Part shown: positions 1 through 5,314 of the stretch, in pieces
Numbering within the stretch: position 1 is the stretch's first letter
Layout: every line of letters begins with the position of its first letter
Assembly (NCBI GenBank): GCA_900756575.1
Contig: CAAEKQ010000151.1
Coordinates: 1-5,709, forward strand
Source of the DNA: an uncultured Oscillospiraceae bacterium
GTDB lineage: Bacteria > Bacillota > Clostridia > Oscillospirales > Oscillospiraceae
Reading direction: 5' to 3'
Length of the DNA: 5,709 nt
Notes under the pieces: generated by a model
What the model saw: only the letters and a program-made list of their open reading frames with translations
Database searches by the model: none
Told to the model about the DNA's origin: nothing
Position numbers and translations under genes: made by a program

Positions 1-1986
1 GCCTCTTTTATGGAGGGGCTTGGGGATGCAGCTTATCAGAGCCTGGATCAAGCGACCTATACGGGCGCCCGGTTTGACGGCATCTATAACGACGCAAACC
101 TGACCGGCAGCCTGATGGCGCTGGCGGTCTTGGTGGGACTCTACCTGATCCGTACAGGACGGAAACCGTGGGAGCGATTTGCGGCTTGCTTTCTGACCGG
201 ACTGTCCGCAGTGGCCTTTTTTACCGCAATGAGCCGTGGTGCCATTCTCTGCTTTGGCGCGACACTGCTGGCCTATCTCCTGATTGCGGGAAAGGAAGAA
301 CGGCTGGGGCTTTTCTTTACCATGGCGGCAATGGGCATTTCCATGGTGGTATTCGGCGTGGTCTCGACCTCGCTCCTGGCAGGCGGCTCTTTTTGGGGAA
401 CGCTGGCCGCTCTGCCGAGCGGAGTGCTGCTGTGGCTGCTGAACGAGTTCCCCGCCCGGAAGGCGGCTTCCGCGCTGGCGGGGCATGGAAAGCTCCTTGC
501 CGGTGTGCTGGGAGGAGGGATTGCCGCGGGAATCGCGGCAGTTATACTGGCGCTCACGCTGACGGAGCCGTTTGTATTTACAGAGAGCAACTTCCTCTAC
601 CGGGGAGCCGATGTAGAGAGCGGAGAGACCTATACGTTTTCCGGTGATTGGGATAAAAGCAGCGAGATCACGGTGCTGGTCTATGGCTCCACACGGGAGC
701 AGGAGCTGACCTCAGTCACTGAGACATATTATAATGGCCCGCTGGAAGAGGCGTCCTTTACGGTGCCGGAGGATGTGGGGCATGTTCTGATGCAGTTCCG
801 CGGTCCTGCAGGCCTGGAGCTCCGGCAGGTGTCTCTGTCGGACGGAACCGAGATCCCGATGGCCTACACATTGCTGCCGGACAATATCGCGAATCGCCTC
901 CAGAAAAATATATTTGAAGACAGTAGTTTTCTGCTGCGGCTGCAATATGATATAGACGGATGGACGCTTTTCAAAGAGTCCCCGTTGGCGGGACACGGTC
1001 TGGGAGCCACAGAGGGGCTGCTGACCTCTGTGCAGCCGTTCTTTTATGAGTCCCTTTATCTCCACAACCACTTGCTGCAGGTGATGGATGAGACCGGCCT
1101 GCTGGGTCTCGCTGCATTTTTGGCATTCATCCTGGGAACGGCTGTGCTGCTGGTCCGGCAGCTTCGCAAAGCGCGCACGCCCCTGGCGGCCATGCTGCTG
1201 GCCTGCTTGGTCATGATGAACCTCCACGGCCTGATGGAGATCTCTTTCTCCGTTCAGATGTTTCAGTGTGCGGCGTTTTTCCTGCTGCTGCTGCCAACAG
1301 TGTGTTACGGAACCTATACAGAGGGGAGGAAAAGGCGGGCCGCCGGTATTGTGGTCCTGGTGGTGTCGGACCTGTGGCTGGTGATTTCTGTTGCCCTGCT
1401 GGGCGGAAGCCTGCTGGCCCAAAAGGAATATCGGGAGCTGGATGCTGCCGGAATGACGACAGGCTCCTTCATAGAGACACTGGAAAGGCTGGACCGCATG
1501 GATGCATACAACGATCAGAGCTACAAGGTGAATCTGATGGGGAATGCGCTGCAGGCCGGCGGGATCAGCAATGAGGGCACAGCTGCCCGCTGTGCCAGAG
1601 AGCTGCGTGAAACCGGGGAGTTCGACTCCTGCTACTATGTTGCGGCTTACTACTATCTGCCGCTGGGGCAGTTGGAAAACTTTTTCGACGTCTTGCAGGA
1701 GGGCCTGCTGCAGGAACGCTCCAGTTCCGAAGCGTGGAACAGCGCCATGAATTTGTGTATCCAGGCATTTTCACAAATTGATCCGGCAGAGGCAGACACA
1801 TTTGCGGAAGGCGTCCGGGGAATCGGCGAAGCCATGGACCGGGCCAATGCGTATTTGCTGGTTCCGGTCGCTTTGACAGAAGAGAATGCGGCACTTTTGA
1901 ACTGCGCCCGGACGGACTTACTGGATGGAGAAGGCATGTATGCAGCGATATCTCAGGTTCTAAGCCAAGCCGGGAATCCATCATAA
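1..1986 (+). CDS. O-antigen ligase/polymerase family (Wzy/WaaL-like) membrane protein, 5'-partial
   Basis: The frame is open from base 1 and ends at TAA 1984-1986. The ATG at 10 is probably internal because no Shine-Dalgarno precedes it and the protein begins mid-fold. Numbering from that Met gives 658 residues. Hydrophobic segments lie near 31-48, 56-73, 77-94, 98-121, 130-145, 162-184, 364-383, 392-410, 415-433 and 444-468. Family marks are the RFDGIYNDAN stretch (21-30), SRGA (75-78), and the block RLQYDIDGW..SPLAGHGLG (310-332) followed by LHNHLLQVMDETGLLG (351-366). The last block is the conserved loop with HN and ETG of Wzy/WaaL-type enzymes. Residues about 185-300 form a polar, beta-rich insertion, and 470-658 form a helical soluble tail. 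The family acts outside the membrane on undecaprenyl-linked glycans, either polymerising or ligating them, and sequence alone does not separate these roles. Transcription probably ends at the terminator directly after the stop. Confidence 0.85.
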   Translation, partial: ASFMEGLGDAAYQSLDQATYTGARFDGIYNDANLTGSLMALAVLVGLYLIRTGRKPWERFAACFLTGLSAVAFFTAMSRGAILCFGATLLAYLLIAGKEERLGLFFTMAAMGISMVVFGVVSTSLLAGGSFWGTLAALPSGVLLWLLNEFPARKAASALAGHGKLLAGVLGGGIAAGIAAVILALTLTEPFVFTESNFLYRGADVESGETYTFSGDWDKSSEITVLVYGSTREQELTSVTETYYNGPLEEASFTVPEDVGHVLMQFRGPAGLELRQVSLSDGTEIPMAYTLLPDNIANRLQKNIFEDSSFLLRLQYDIDGWTLFKESPLAGHGLGATEGLLTSVQPFFYESLYLHNHLLQVMDETGLLGLAAFLAFILGTAVLLVRQLRKARTPLAAMLLACLVMMNLHGLMEISFSVQMFQCAAFFLLLLPTVCYGTYTEGRKRRAAGIVVLVVSDLWLVISVALLGGSLLAQKEYRELDAAGMTTGSFIETLERLDRMDAYNDQSYKVNLMGNALQAGGISNEGTAARCARELRETGEFDSCYYVAAYYYLPLGQLENFFDVLQEGLLQERSSSEAWNSAMNLCIQAFSQIDPAEADTFAEGVRGIGEAMDRANAYLLVPVALTEENAALLNCARTDLLDGEGMYAAISQVLSQAGNPS

Positions 1987-1991
1987 AAAGG

Positions 1992-2027
1992 AAAAAATCC
2001 CCCCAACTGAGGTTGGGGGGATTTTTT
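1992..2027 (+). terminator. Strong intrinsic terminator, probably bidirectional
   Basis: A perfect 16-bp inverted repeat pairs 1992-2007 (A6, T, C6, AAC) with 2012-2027 (GTTG6ATTTTTT) around a TGAG loop. The GC core is six G:C pairs plus the closing base pairs. It ends in six T on the + strand, and the matching A tract means it also reads as a terminator on the - strand. It starts five bases after the stop codon of the Wzy-like gene and insulates that gene from the operon that follows. Confidence 0.95.
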
Positions 2028-2035
2028 GACCATGA

Positions 2036-2066
2036 TTGCAATGGTATAGCTGTGGGTTGGTATAGA
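2036..2066 (+). promoter_or_regulatory. Candidate sigma-A promoter P1 (extended -10)
   Basis: TTGCAA at 2036-2041 is followed by a 19-bp spacer and TATAGA at 2061-2066. The -10 is preceded by TGG (2058-2060), which gives an extended -10 (TGnTATAAT-like). The long spacer is a weakness that the extended -10 could offset. If it is used, the phased repeats at 2096-2145 would lie in the transcribed leader. Confidence 0.35.
2042..2065 (+). repeat. Direct repeat TGGTATAG, two copies 16 bp apart
   Basis: TGGTATAG occurs at 2042-2049 and again at 2058-2065. The second copy overlaps the extended -10 of P1. It could be a small operator, a pair of alternative -10 elements, or chance. Confidence 0.4.
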
Positions 2067-2095
2067 TTCGAAAACTATGAAAAAATATATATTGT

Positions 2096-2145
2096 AAACT
2101 GTTTGGCACTGTGGTAGACTGTACAAGACATAAGGATGCTGTATT
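2096..2145 (+). repeat. Helically phased 10-bp direct repeat array (ACTGT type)
   Basis: ACTGT occurs at 2098-2102, 2108-2112 and 2118-2122, exactly 10 bp apart. A variant GCTGT at 2138-2142 keeps the same phase. The intervening unit (2126-2135) is degenerate but still has AGAC in register. Five units fit a loose AGACTGT consensus, matching 6, 5, 7, 4 and 5 of 7 positions. Spacing of about one helical turn puts every copy on the same DNA face, as expected for cooperative protein binding. The array ends directly before the candidate -35 TTGTCA at 2146. The repeat is visible in the sequence, but its function as an operator is inferred. Confidence 0.65.
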
Positions 2146-2175
2146 TTGTCACATAATCGTAACAATTATTCTGAT
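2146..2175 (+). promoter_or_regulatory. Candidate sigma-A promoter P2 with palindrome in the spacer
   Basis: TTGTCA (2146-2151, five of six matches to TTGACA) is followed by 18 bp and TCTGAT (2170-2175, four of six matches to TATAAT). An alternative -10 is TATTCT at 2167-2172 with a 15-bp spacer. The -10 is weak, as in activator-dependent promoters, and the phased repeat array abuts the -35 from upstream. Transcription would start near 2182, leaving about 55 bases before the start codon at 2238. Confidence 0.3.
2153..2169 (+). repeat. Imperfect 17-bp palindrome, possible operator
   Basis: ATAATCGTAACAATTAT is symmetric about base 2161 at seven of eight positions, with ATAAT/ATTAT arms and a GTnAC centre. 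It lies between the -35 and -10 of candidate promoter P2, a common place for a repressor site. An alternative reading is the core site of a tyrosine recombinase, meaning short inverted arms around a 7-bp spacer. I cannot assign a binding family. Confidence 0.4.
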
Positions 2176-2226
2176 GCAGGACATACGGCGGTGAACACGG
2201 AATGCGACTGTGCTGTGACCACGAAA

Positions 2227-2232
2227 GAGGAG
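2227..2232 (+). promoter_or_regulatory. Ribosome binding site GAGGAG that sets the start at 2238
   Basis: GAGGAG lies five bases before ATG 2238. The alternative in-frame starts are poorer. ATG 2202 has no clear Shine-Dalgarno. ATG 2406, where a plain PglD-like protein would begin, has GGGAG touching the start codon with no spacer. The best-supported product is therefore the fusion protein. Confidence 0.8.
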
Positions 2233-2237
2233 ATGGA

Positions 2238-2861
2238 ATGCGAACCGGGGTGAACATCCGAAAACGGAAAGACGGCCGATATGAGGCCCGCTATCCAAAG
2301 GGGCGGGATGCAGCTGGAAAGTTGCTCTATGGATACTGCTACGGGCACTCCTTTGAAGAGGCGCGGGAAAAACGGGACCGGATCATGGCGCAGCGCCCCC
2401 GGGAGATGAATCTGCTGATCCTTGGGGCAGGCGGACACGGTGAGATCATCCGGGAGCTGGCCCAGTCGCTGGGGGTATTCCGGAAAATCGGTTTTCTGGA
2501 CGATGACTTGAAAAACCCGTTGGCAATGGGTCGGTGTGATGACTGCCTGCGGTATCTTGAGGAGTACCCGATTGCGATTCCCTCTGTGGGCGATCAGAAG
2601 TTACGGATGCAGTGGCTGGCTATGCTGGCCAGAAGCGGTTTTGTGCTGCCGATCTTGGTCCATCCCACTGCCACGGTTTCTCCGTCTGCGGCGGTTGGAT
2701 ACGGAACTGTGATCGAGGCCAGAGCCACGGTCTCGCCCGGCGTGCGAATCGGGAATGGCTGTATTATCGCCAGCGGCGCGACGATTGATCGAAATGTGAA
2801 AATCCCGGACGGGACCCTTGTGGGGTGCGGCCGGGTGATCACAGCGGCGGACTTTGAATGA
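2238..2861 (+). CDS. Fusion of an integrase arm-type DNA-binding domain to a shortened PglD/NeuD-like domain
   Basis: The product has 207 residues. Residues 1-45 (NIRKRKDGRYEARY, then KGRDAAGKLLYGYCYG and the helix SFEEAREKR) match my knowledge of the AP2-like arm-type DNA-binding domain at the N-terminus of clostridial tyrosine integrases. The core-binding and catalytic integrase domains are absent. Residues 57-207 are PglD-like: a Rossmann-type start LLILGAGGHGE (59-69), FLDDD, then left-handed beta-helix hexapeptides from HPTATV (142) onward. The protein stops soon after, so the helix is shorter than in the family. The catalytic His, expected in a DHD-type motif, is Arg (DRN, 184-186). Acetyltransferase activity is therefore doubtful, though UDP-sugar binding could remain. 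The frame is continuous with no visible frameshift. This gene leads the operon and ends 15 bases before the aminotransferase. It may be a regulator, a structural partner of the active PglD, or a gene relic. Confidence 0.75.
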   Translation: MRTGVNIRKRKDGRYEARYPKGRDAAGKLLYGYCYGHSFEEAREKRDRIMAQRPREMNLLILGAGGHGEIIRELAQSLGVFRKIGFLDDDLKNPLAMGRCDDCLRYLEEYPIAIPSVGDQKLRMQWLAMLARSGFVLPILVHPTATVSPSAAVGYGTVIEARATVSPGVRIGNGCIIASGATIDRNVKIPDGTLVGCGRVITAADFE

Positions 2862-2876
2862 GGAGCAAAAAGCGAT

Positions 2877-3989
2877 ATGGGAAACAGAATTTATCTGGCT
2901 TCTCCGACCATGCACCAGGAGGAGCAGGTTTTTATCCAGGAGGCGTTTGATACCAATTGGGTGGCCCCTCTGGGGAAGAACGTGGATGAGTTTGAAAAGG
3001 GAGTTGCGGAATTCGTCGGCGTCAAGTCTGCGGCGGCGCTGAATGCGGGAACCGCTGCGCTGCATCTGGCTGTGAAGCTGGCTGGCGTCCGGCGGGGAGA
3101 CAAGGTGTTCTGTTCCGACCTGACCTTCTCCGCAACCGTAAATCCCGTGAGCTATGAGGGGGGCGAACAGGTCTTCATTGACAGCGAGCGGGAGACGTGG
3201 AATATGGACCCGCGGGCGCTGGAGCGGGCGTTTGAGCGGTATCCGGACTGCCGCTGTGTGATCGCGGCCAATCTGTACGGAACGCCTGCAAAGCTGGATG
3301 AAATCCGGGACATCTGCGATGCGCATGGAGCAGTGTTCATTGAGGACGCGGCGGAGAGCCTGTCTGCTACATACAAAGGACGCCAGACGGGTACCTTTGG
3401 GCAGTACAACGCCCTTTCCTTCAACGGCAACAAGATCATCACGACCTCCGGCGGCGGAATGCTGCTGTCCGACGATGAGGCGGGCATCTCCAAGGCCCGG
3501 TTTTGGGCCACGCAGGCCAGAGAGCCTTACCCGTGGTACGAGCACAAGGAGATCGGTTATAACTATCGGATGAGCAATATCGTGGCGGGGATCGGGCGCG
3601 GGCAGCTCATTCACCTTCTTGAGCACAGAACGAAGAAGGAAGCCATCTACCGGACTTATGAAAAAGCATTTCAAGGGCTTCCTGTGCGGATGAACCCCCA
3701 TCTGCCTTACAGCCAGCCTAATTTCTGGCTCAGCTGTATGACTATTGACCCCGGCTGCACCGTGACGCCGGAACAGATTCGCCTGGCGCTGGAGGAGGAG
3801 AACATCGAGTCCCGTCCAATCTGGAAGCCCATGCACCTTCAGCCGGTGTTCGCGGCGCATGATTTCGTCACCGCGGGCGACAATGTAGGGGAGGACATCT
3901 TTGCCCGGGGACTGTGCCTGCCCAGCGACATCAAGATGGCGGACTCCGATCAGGAGCGGGTGATTTCTGTGATCCGGGGGCTGTTTTGA
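2877..3989 (+). CDS. pglE: DegT/DnrJ/EryC1-family PLP aminotransferase, PglE-like
   Basis: This is a full-length 370-residue sugar aminotransferase of fold type I. The likely PLP lysine is K186 in SFNGNKIITTSGGGM. Also visible are the cofactor-phosphate motif NAGTAALHLA (56-65), the EDAAES motif with D157 that contacts the pyridine nitrogen, the NLYGTP loop (132-137), and RPIWKPMHLQPVF (313-325) near the C-terminus. In the family, the enzyme transfers an amino group from glutamate to a UDP-4-keto-6-deoxy-HexNAc, giving the UDP-4-amino sugar that PglD acetylates. The PglC- and PglD-type genes that follow support the bacillosamine-type assignment, but the exact stereochemistry is not readable from sequence. 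The start ATG 2877 has AGGAG at 2861-2865, overlapping the previous stop codon, with an 11-base spacer. The stop overlaps the next start as TGATG. The required 4,6-dehydratase is outside the window. Confidence 0.88.
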   Translation: MGNRIYLASPTMHQEEQVFIQEAFDTNWVAPLGKNVDEFEKGVAEFVGVKSAAALNAGTAALHLAVKLAGVRRGDKVFCSDLTFSATVNPVSYEGGEQVFIDSERETWNMDPRALERAFERYPDCRCVIAANLYGTPAKLDEIRDICDAHGAVFIEDAAESLSATYKGRQTGTFGQYNALSFNGNKIITTSGGGMLLSDDEAGISKARFWATQAREPYPWYEHKEIGYNYRMSNIVAGIGRGQLIHLLEHRTKKEAIYRTYEKAFQGLPVRMNPHLPYSQPNFWLSCMTIDPGCTVTPEQIRLALEEENIESRPIWKPMHLQPVFAAHDFVTAGDNVGEDIFARGLCLPSDIKMADSDQERVISVIRGLF

Positions 3990-4603
3990 TGTACCGGAAG
4001 TTTTTCAAGCGTTTTTTTGACGTTCTGCTCTCCGGCTGTGCGCTGATCTTACTCTCTCCGGTGCTGCTGATCGTGGCGGTGCTGGTGCGGACAAAGCTGG
4101 GCAGTCCGGTGATTTTCTGCCAGGAGCGCCCAGGGAAGAATGAGAAGATCTTCAAAATGTACAAGTTCCGCTCCATGACGGATGCCCGGGACGAAAACGG
4201 AGTGCTTCTGCCGGACGAGGTGCGGCTGACCCGGCTGGGCCGGATCCTGCGCTCCACCAGTCTGGACGAATTGCCGGAGCTGTGGAACATCCTGAGGGGG
4301 GATATGTCTATTGTGGGCCCCCGGCCGCTGCTGGTGAAGTATCTGCCCCTATACAATGAAGAGCAGCGTCACCGCCACGATGTGCGTCCGGGGCTGACGG
4401 GGCTTTCACAGGCGGCAGGGGATGTGGACATGACCTGGGAGCGGCAGTTCCAGCTGGATGTGGGCTATGCAGACCATGTGACGCTTGCGGGGGATGTGAA
4501 GATCGTCATTCTGACGGTAAAGCGGGTTCTGGTGAGAAACAAGCGTGACTATGGCGGCTATGTGCGGGAAGAATTCAGAGGGAGTGAGAAGGTTGAGCGG
4601 TAA
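3989..4603 (+). CDS. pglC: Small monotopic phosphoglycosyl transferase, PglC-like initiating enzyme
   Basis: The 204-residue product is the minimal size of the bacterial sugar transferase family and lacks the extra membrane domains of WbaP-type enzymes. An N-terminal re-entrant hydrophobic helix (about 11-35) contains the SP pair at S23-P24. KFRSM (59-63), the catalytic dyad D93-E94 in SLDELPELWN, and PRP (111-113) follow. The positions of SP and DE agree with Campylobacter PglC as I remember it. The enzyme moves a phospho-sugar from a UDP-sugar to undecaprenyl phosphate on the inner face of the membrane, starting each glycan. The usual GRN near the end of the domain reads AGDVD here (143-147). 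The start ATG 3989 shares one base with the previous stop and has GGGGG at 3976-3980, which suggests translational coupling. A longer in-frame start at 3914 lies inside the aminotransferase gene and adds non-family sequence, so I rejected it. Confidence 0.9.
   Translation: MYRKFFKRFFDVLLSGCALILLSPVLLIVAVLVRTKLGSPVIFCQERPGKNEKIFKMYKFRSMTDARDENGVLLPDEVRLTRLGRILRSTSLDELPELWNILRGDMSIVGPRPLLVKYLPLYNEEQRHRHDVRPGLTGLSQAAGDVDMTWERQFQLDVGYADHVTLAGDVKIVILTVKRVLVRNKRDYGGYVREEFRGSEKVER
4579..4584 (+). promoter_or_regulatory. Ribosome binding site AGGGAG that supports a TTG start at 4593
   Basis: AGGGAG lies eight bases before TTG 4593, inside the end of the PglC-like gene. No in-frame ATG gives a family-like N-terminus: ATG 4545 adds 16 unrelated residues. 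GTG 4584 overlaps the Shine-Dalgarno itself. Confidence 0.7.
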
Positions 4604-5255
4604 GCGACTTTTCATCTACTGCGCCGGGGGATTGGGCCGAGATGTTCTTCGGTTGTCCCGGCGGATCAACCGGGAAAGTACCCGGTGGTCGGAAATCTCT
4701 TTTGTGGATGATGGCTGTCTGAAAAAAGAAATCAATGGCGCGCCTGTTCTGCGGTTTGATGTGTATCTGGCCCAGCGCCGGGAGGACGATGTCTTTGTGA
4801 TCGCGACGGGTGAGACTGTGGTCCGCAAGCAGCTCTGGGAAAAGCTTGCGGCACAGGGTATCCCTCTGGAGACCCTGGTTTCTCCGGAAGTGTATCTGGA
4901 TGAATTTGATACGCTGCATCCGGGCTGTGTGTTGACAGAGGGGACGATCCTGGGAGGTAACAACACCTTTGGACTGTGCTCCTATGTAAATCTGGGCTGC
5001 CAAATAGGGCACAATACGTCTTTGGGGGATTTTTCCATGCTGTCTCCCGGTTGTATCGTTTCCGGGGAAGTGACCATCGGGGAGGACACCTACATTGGGA
5101 CAGGAGCTGTCATCCGAAACCAGGTCACCATTGGAAAAAATTGCATCATCGGAATGGGAAGTTTGGTGACAAAAGACATTCCCGACAATGTGGTGGCCTA
5201 CGGCTCTCCCTGCCGGATAGTACGGGAGAACACGGACGGGAAGGTTTTTCGATAA
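4593..5255 (+). CDS. pglD: PglD/NeuD-family sugar O/N-acetyltransferase, full length
   Basis: Read from TTG 4593, the product has 220 residues, normal for the family. The N-terminal domain binds the nucleotide sugar: KRLFIYCAGGLGRDV (4-18), FVDD (37-40). A complete left-handed beta-helix follows from about residue 108. The presumed catalytic base is H140 in NLGCQIGHNTSLGDFSMLSPG (133-153), and the end GMGSLVTKDIPDNVVAYGSPCRIV (188-210) is the classic close of the helix. In the family, the homotrimer uses acetyl-CoA to acetylate the 4-amino group of a UDP-4-amino-6-deoxy sugar, making for example UDP-diNAc-bacillosamine. This agrees with the aminotransferase two genes upstream. The gene overlaps the PglC-like gene by 11 bases, so translation is probably coupled. 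It is the intact counterpart of the shortened PglD-like half encoded at 2238-2861. The exact substrate is inferred. Confidence 0.88.
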   Translation: MSGKRLFIYCAGGLGRDVLRLSRRINRESTRWSEISFVDDGCLKKEINGAPVLRFDVYLAQRREDDVFVIATGETVVRKQLWEKLAAQGIPLETLVSPEVYLDEFDTLHPGCVLTEGTILGGNNTFGLCSYVNLGCQIGHNTSLGDFSMLSPGCIVSGEVTIGEDTYIGTGAVIRNQVTIGKNCIIGMGSLVTKDIPDNVVAYGSPCRIVRENTDGKVFR

Positions 5256-5261
5256 CGATGG

Positions 5262-5288
5262 GCAGCAGCGAGGCTTTCATGCTGCTGC
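5262..5288 (+). repeat. Intergenic hairpin GCAGCAGC/GCTGCTGC
   Basis: A perfect 8-bp stem pairs 5262-5269 with 5281-5288 around an 11-base loop, seven bases after the pglD-like stop. No T tract follows (GGAAAAAAGG instead), so it does not look like an intrinsic terminator. It could stabilise or process the mRNA, or reduce translation of the next gene. Confidence 0.5.
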
Positions 5289-5314
5289 GGAAAAAAGGAT
5301 AACGGGAAGGTTCT

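Larger units (their letters stand above)
2031..2237 (+). promoter_or_regulatory. AT-rich leader/control region of the pgl-like operon
   Basis: These 207 bases lie between the terminator and the first good ribosome binding site of the next operon. By direct count, 2031-2170 is about 33% GC, while the flanking genes are clearly GC-rich. I find no convincing coding region here. An ATG at 2202 is in frame with the next gene but lacks a good Shine-Dalgarno and adds only 12 residues. The region contains two candidate sigma-A promoters, a tandem TGGTATAG repeat, a phased ACTGT array and an imperfect palindrome, listed separately. Its composition and repeat content suggest that regulation of the downstream operon is concentrated here. 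Confidence 0.7.

Noticed and set aside
712..1422. 236-codon open frame on the - strand within the Wzy-like gene
   Set aside because: The product is Gln/His/Arg-rich and low in complexity. It mirrors the codon pattern of the membrane protein on the other strand and has no supported start.
2073..2100. Possible Xer dif-like site (TGTAAACT right arm with an AT-rich centre)
   Set aside because: The right half resembles the XerD arm of Firmicute dif sites from memory, but the left half matches poorly (about 5 of 11). It is most likely chance in an AT-rich leader.
2031..2237. Invertible promoter of the kind found at some gut capsule loci
   Set aside because: I saw no pair of long inverted repeats bounding the leader inside the window, and no full recombinase gene is present. 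Read-level evidence of inversion would be needed.
2406..2861. Separate PglD-like gene starting at ATG 2406
   Set aside because: The only purine-rich stretch, GGGAG, touches the ATG with no spacer, while a well-spaced GAGGAG precedes ATG 2238 in the same frame. A fusion product is better supported, though a second internal start cannot be fully excluded.
2601..3860. 419-codon open frame on the - strand opposite the aminotransferase gene
   Set aside because: It lies antisense to a gene with clear family motifs and continuous coding across the same span. The translated product is rich in Arg, His and Pro with no recognisable domain. It is a GC-rich shadow frame.
5256..5314. Intrinsic terminator after the pglD-like gene
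   Set aside because: The stem is followed by GGAAAAAAGG and not by a T tract, so it lacks the release signal on the + strand.
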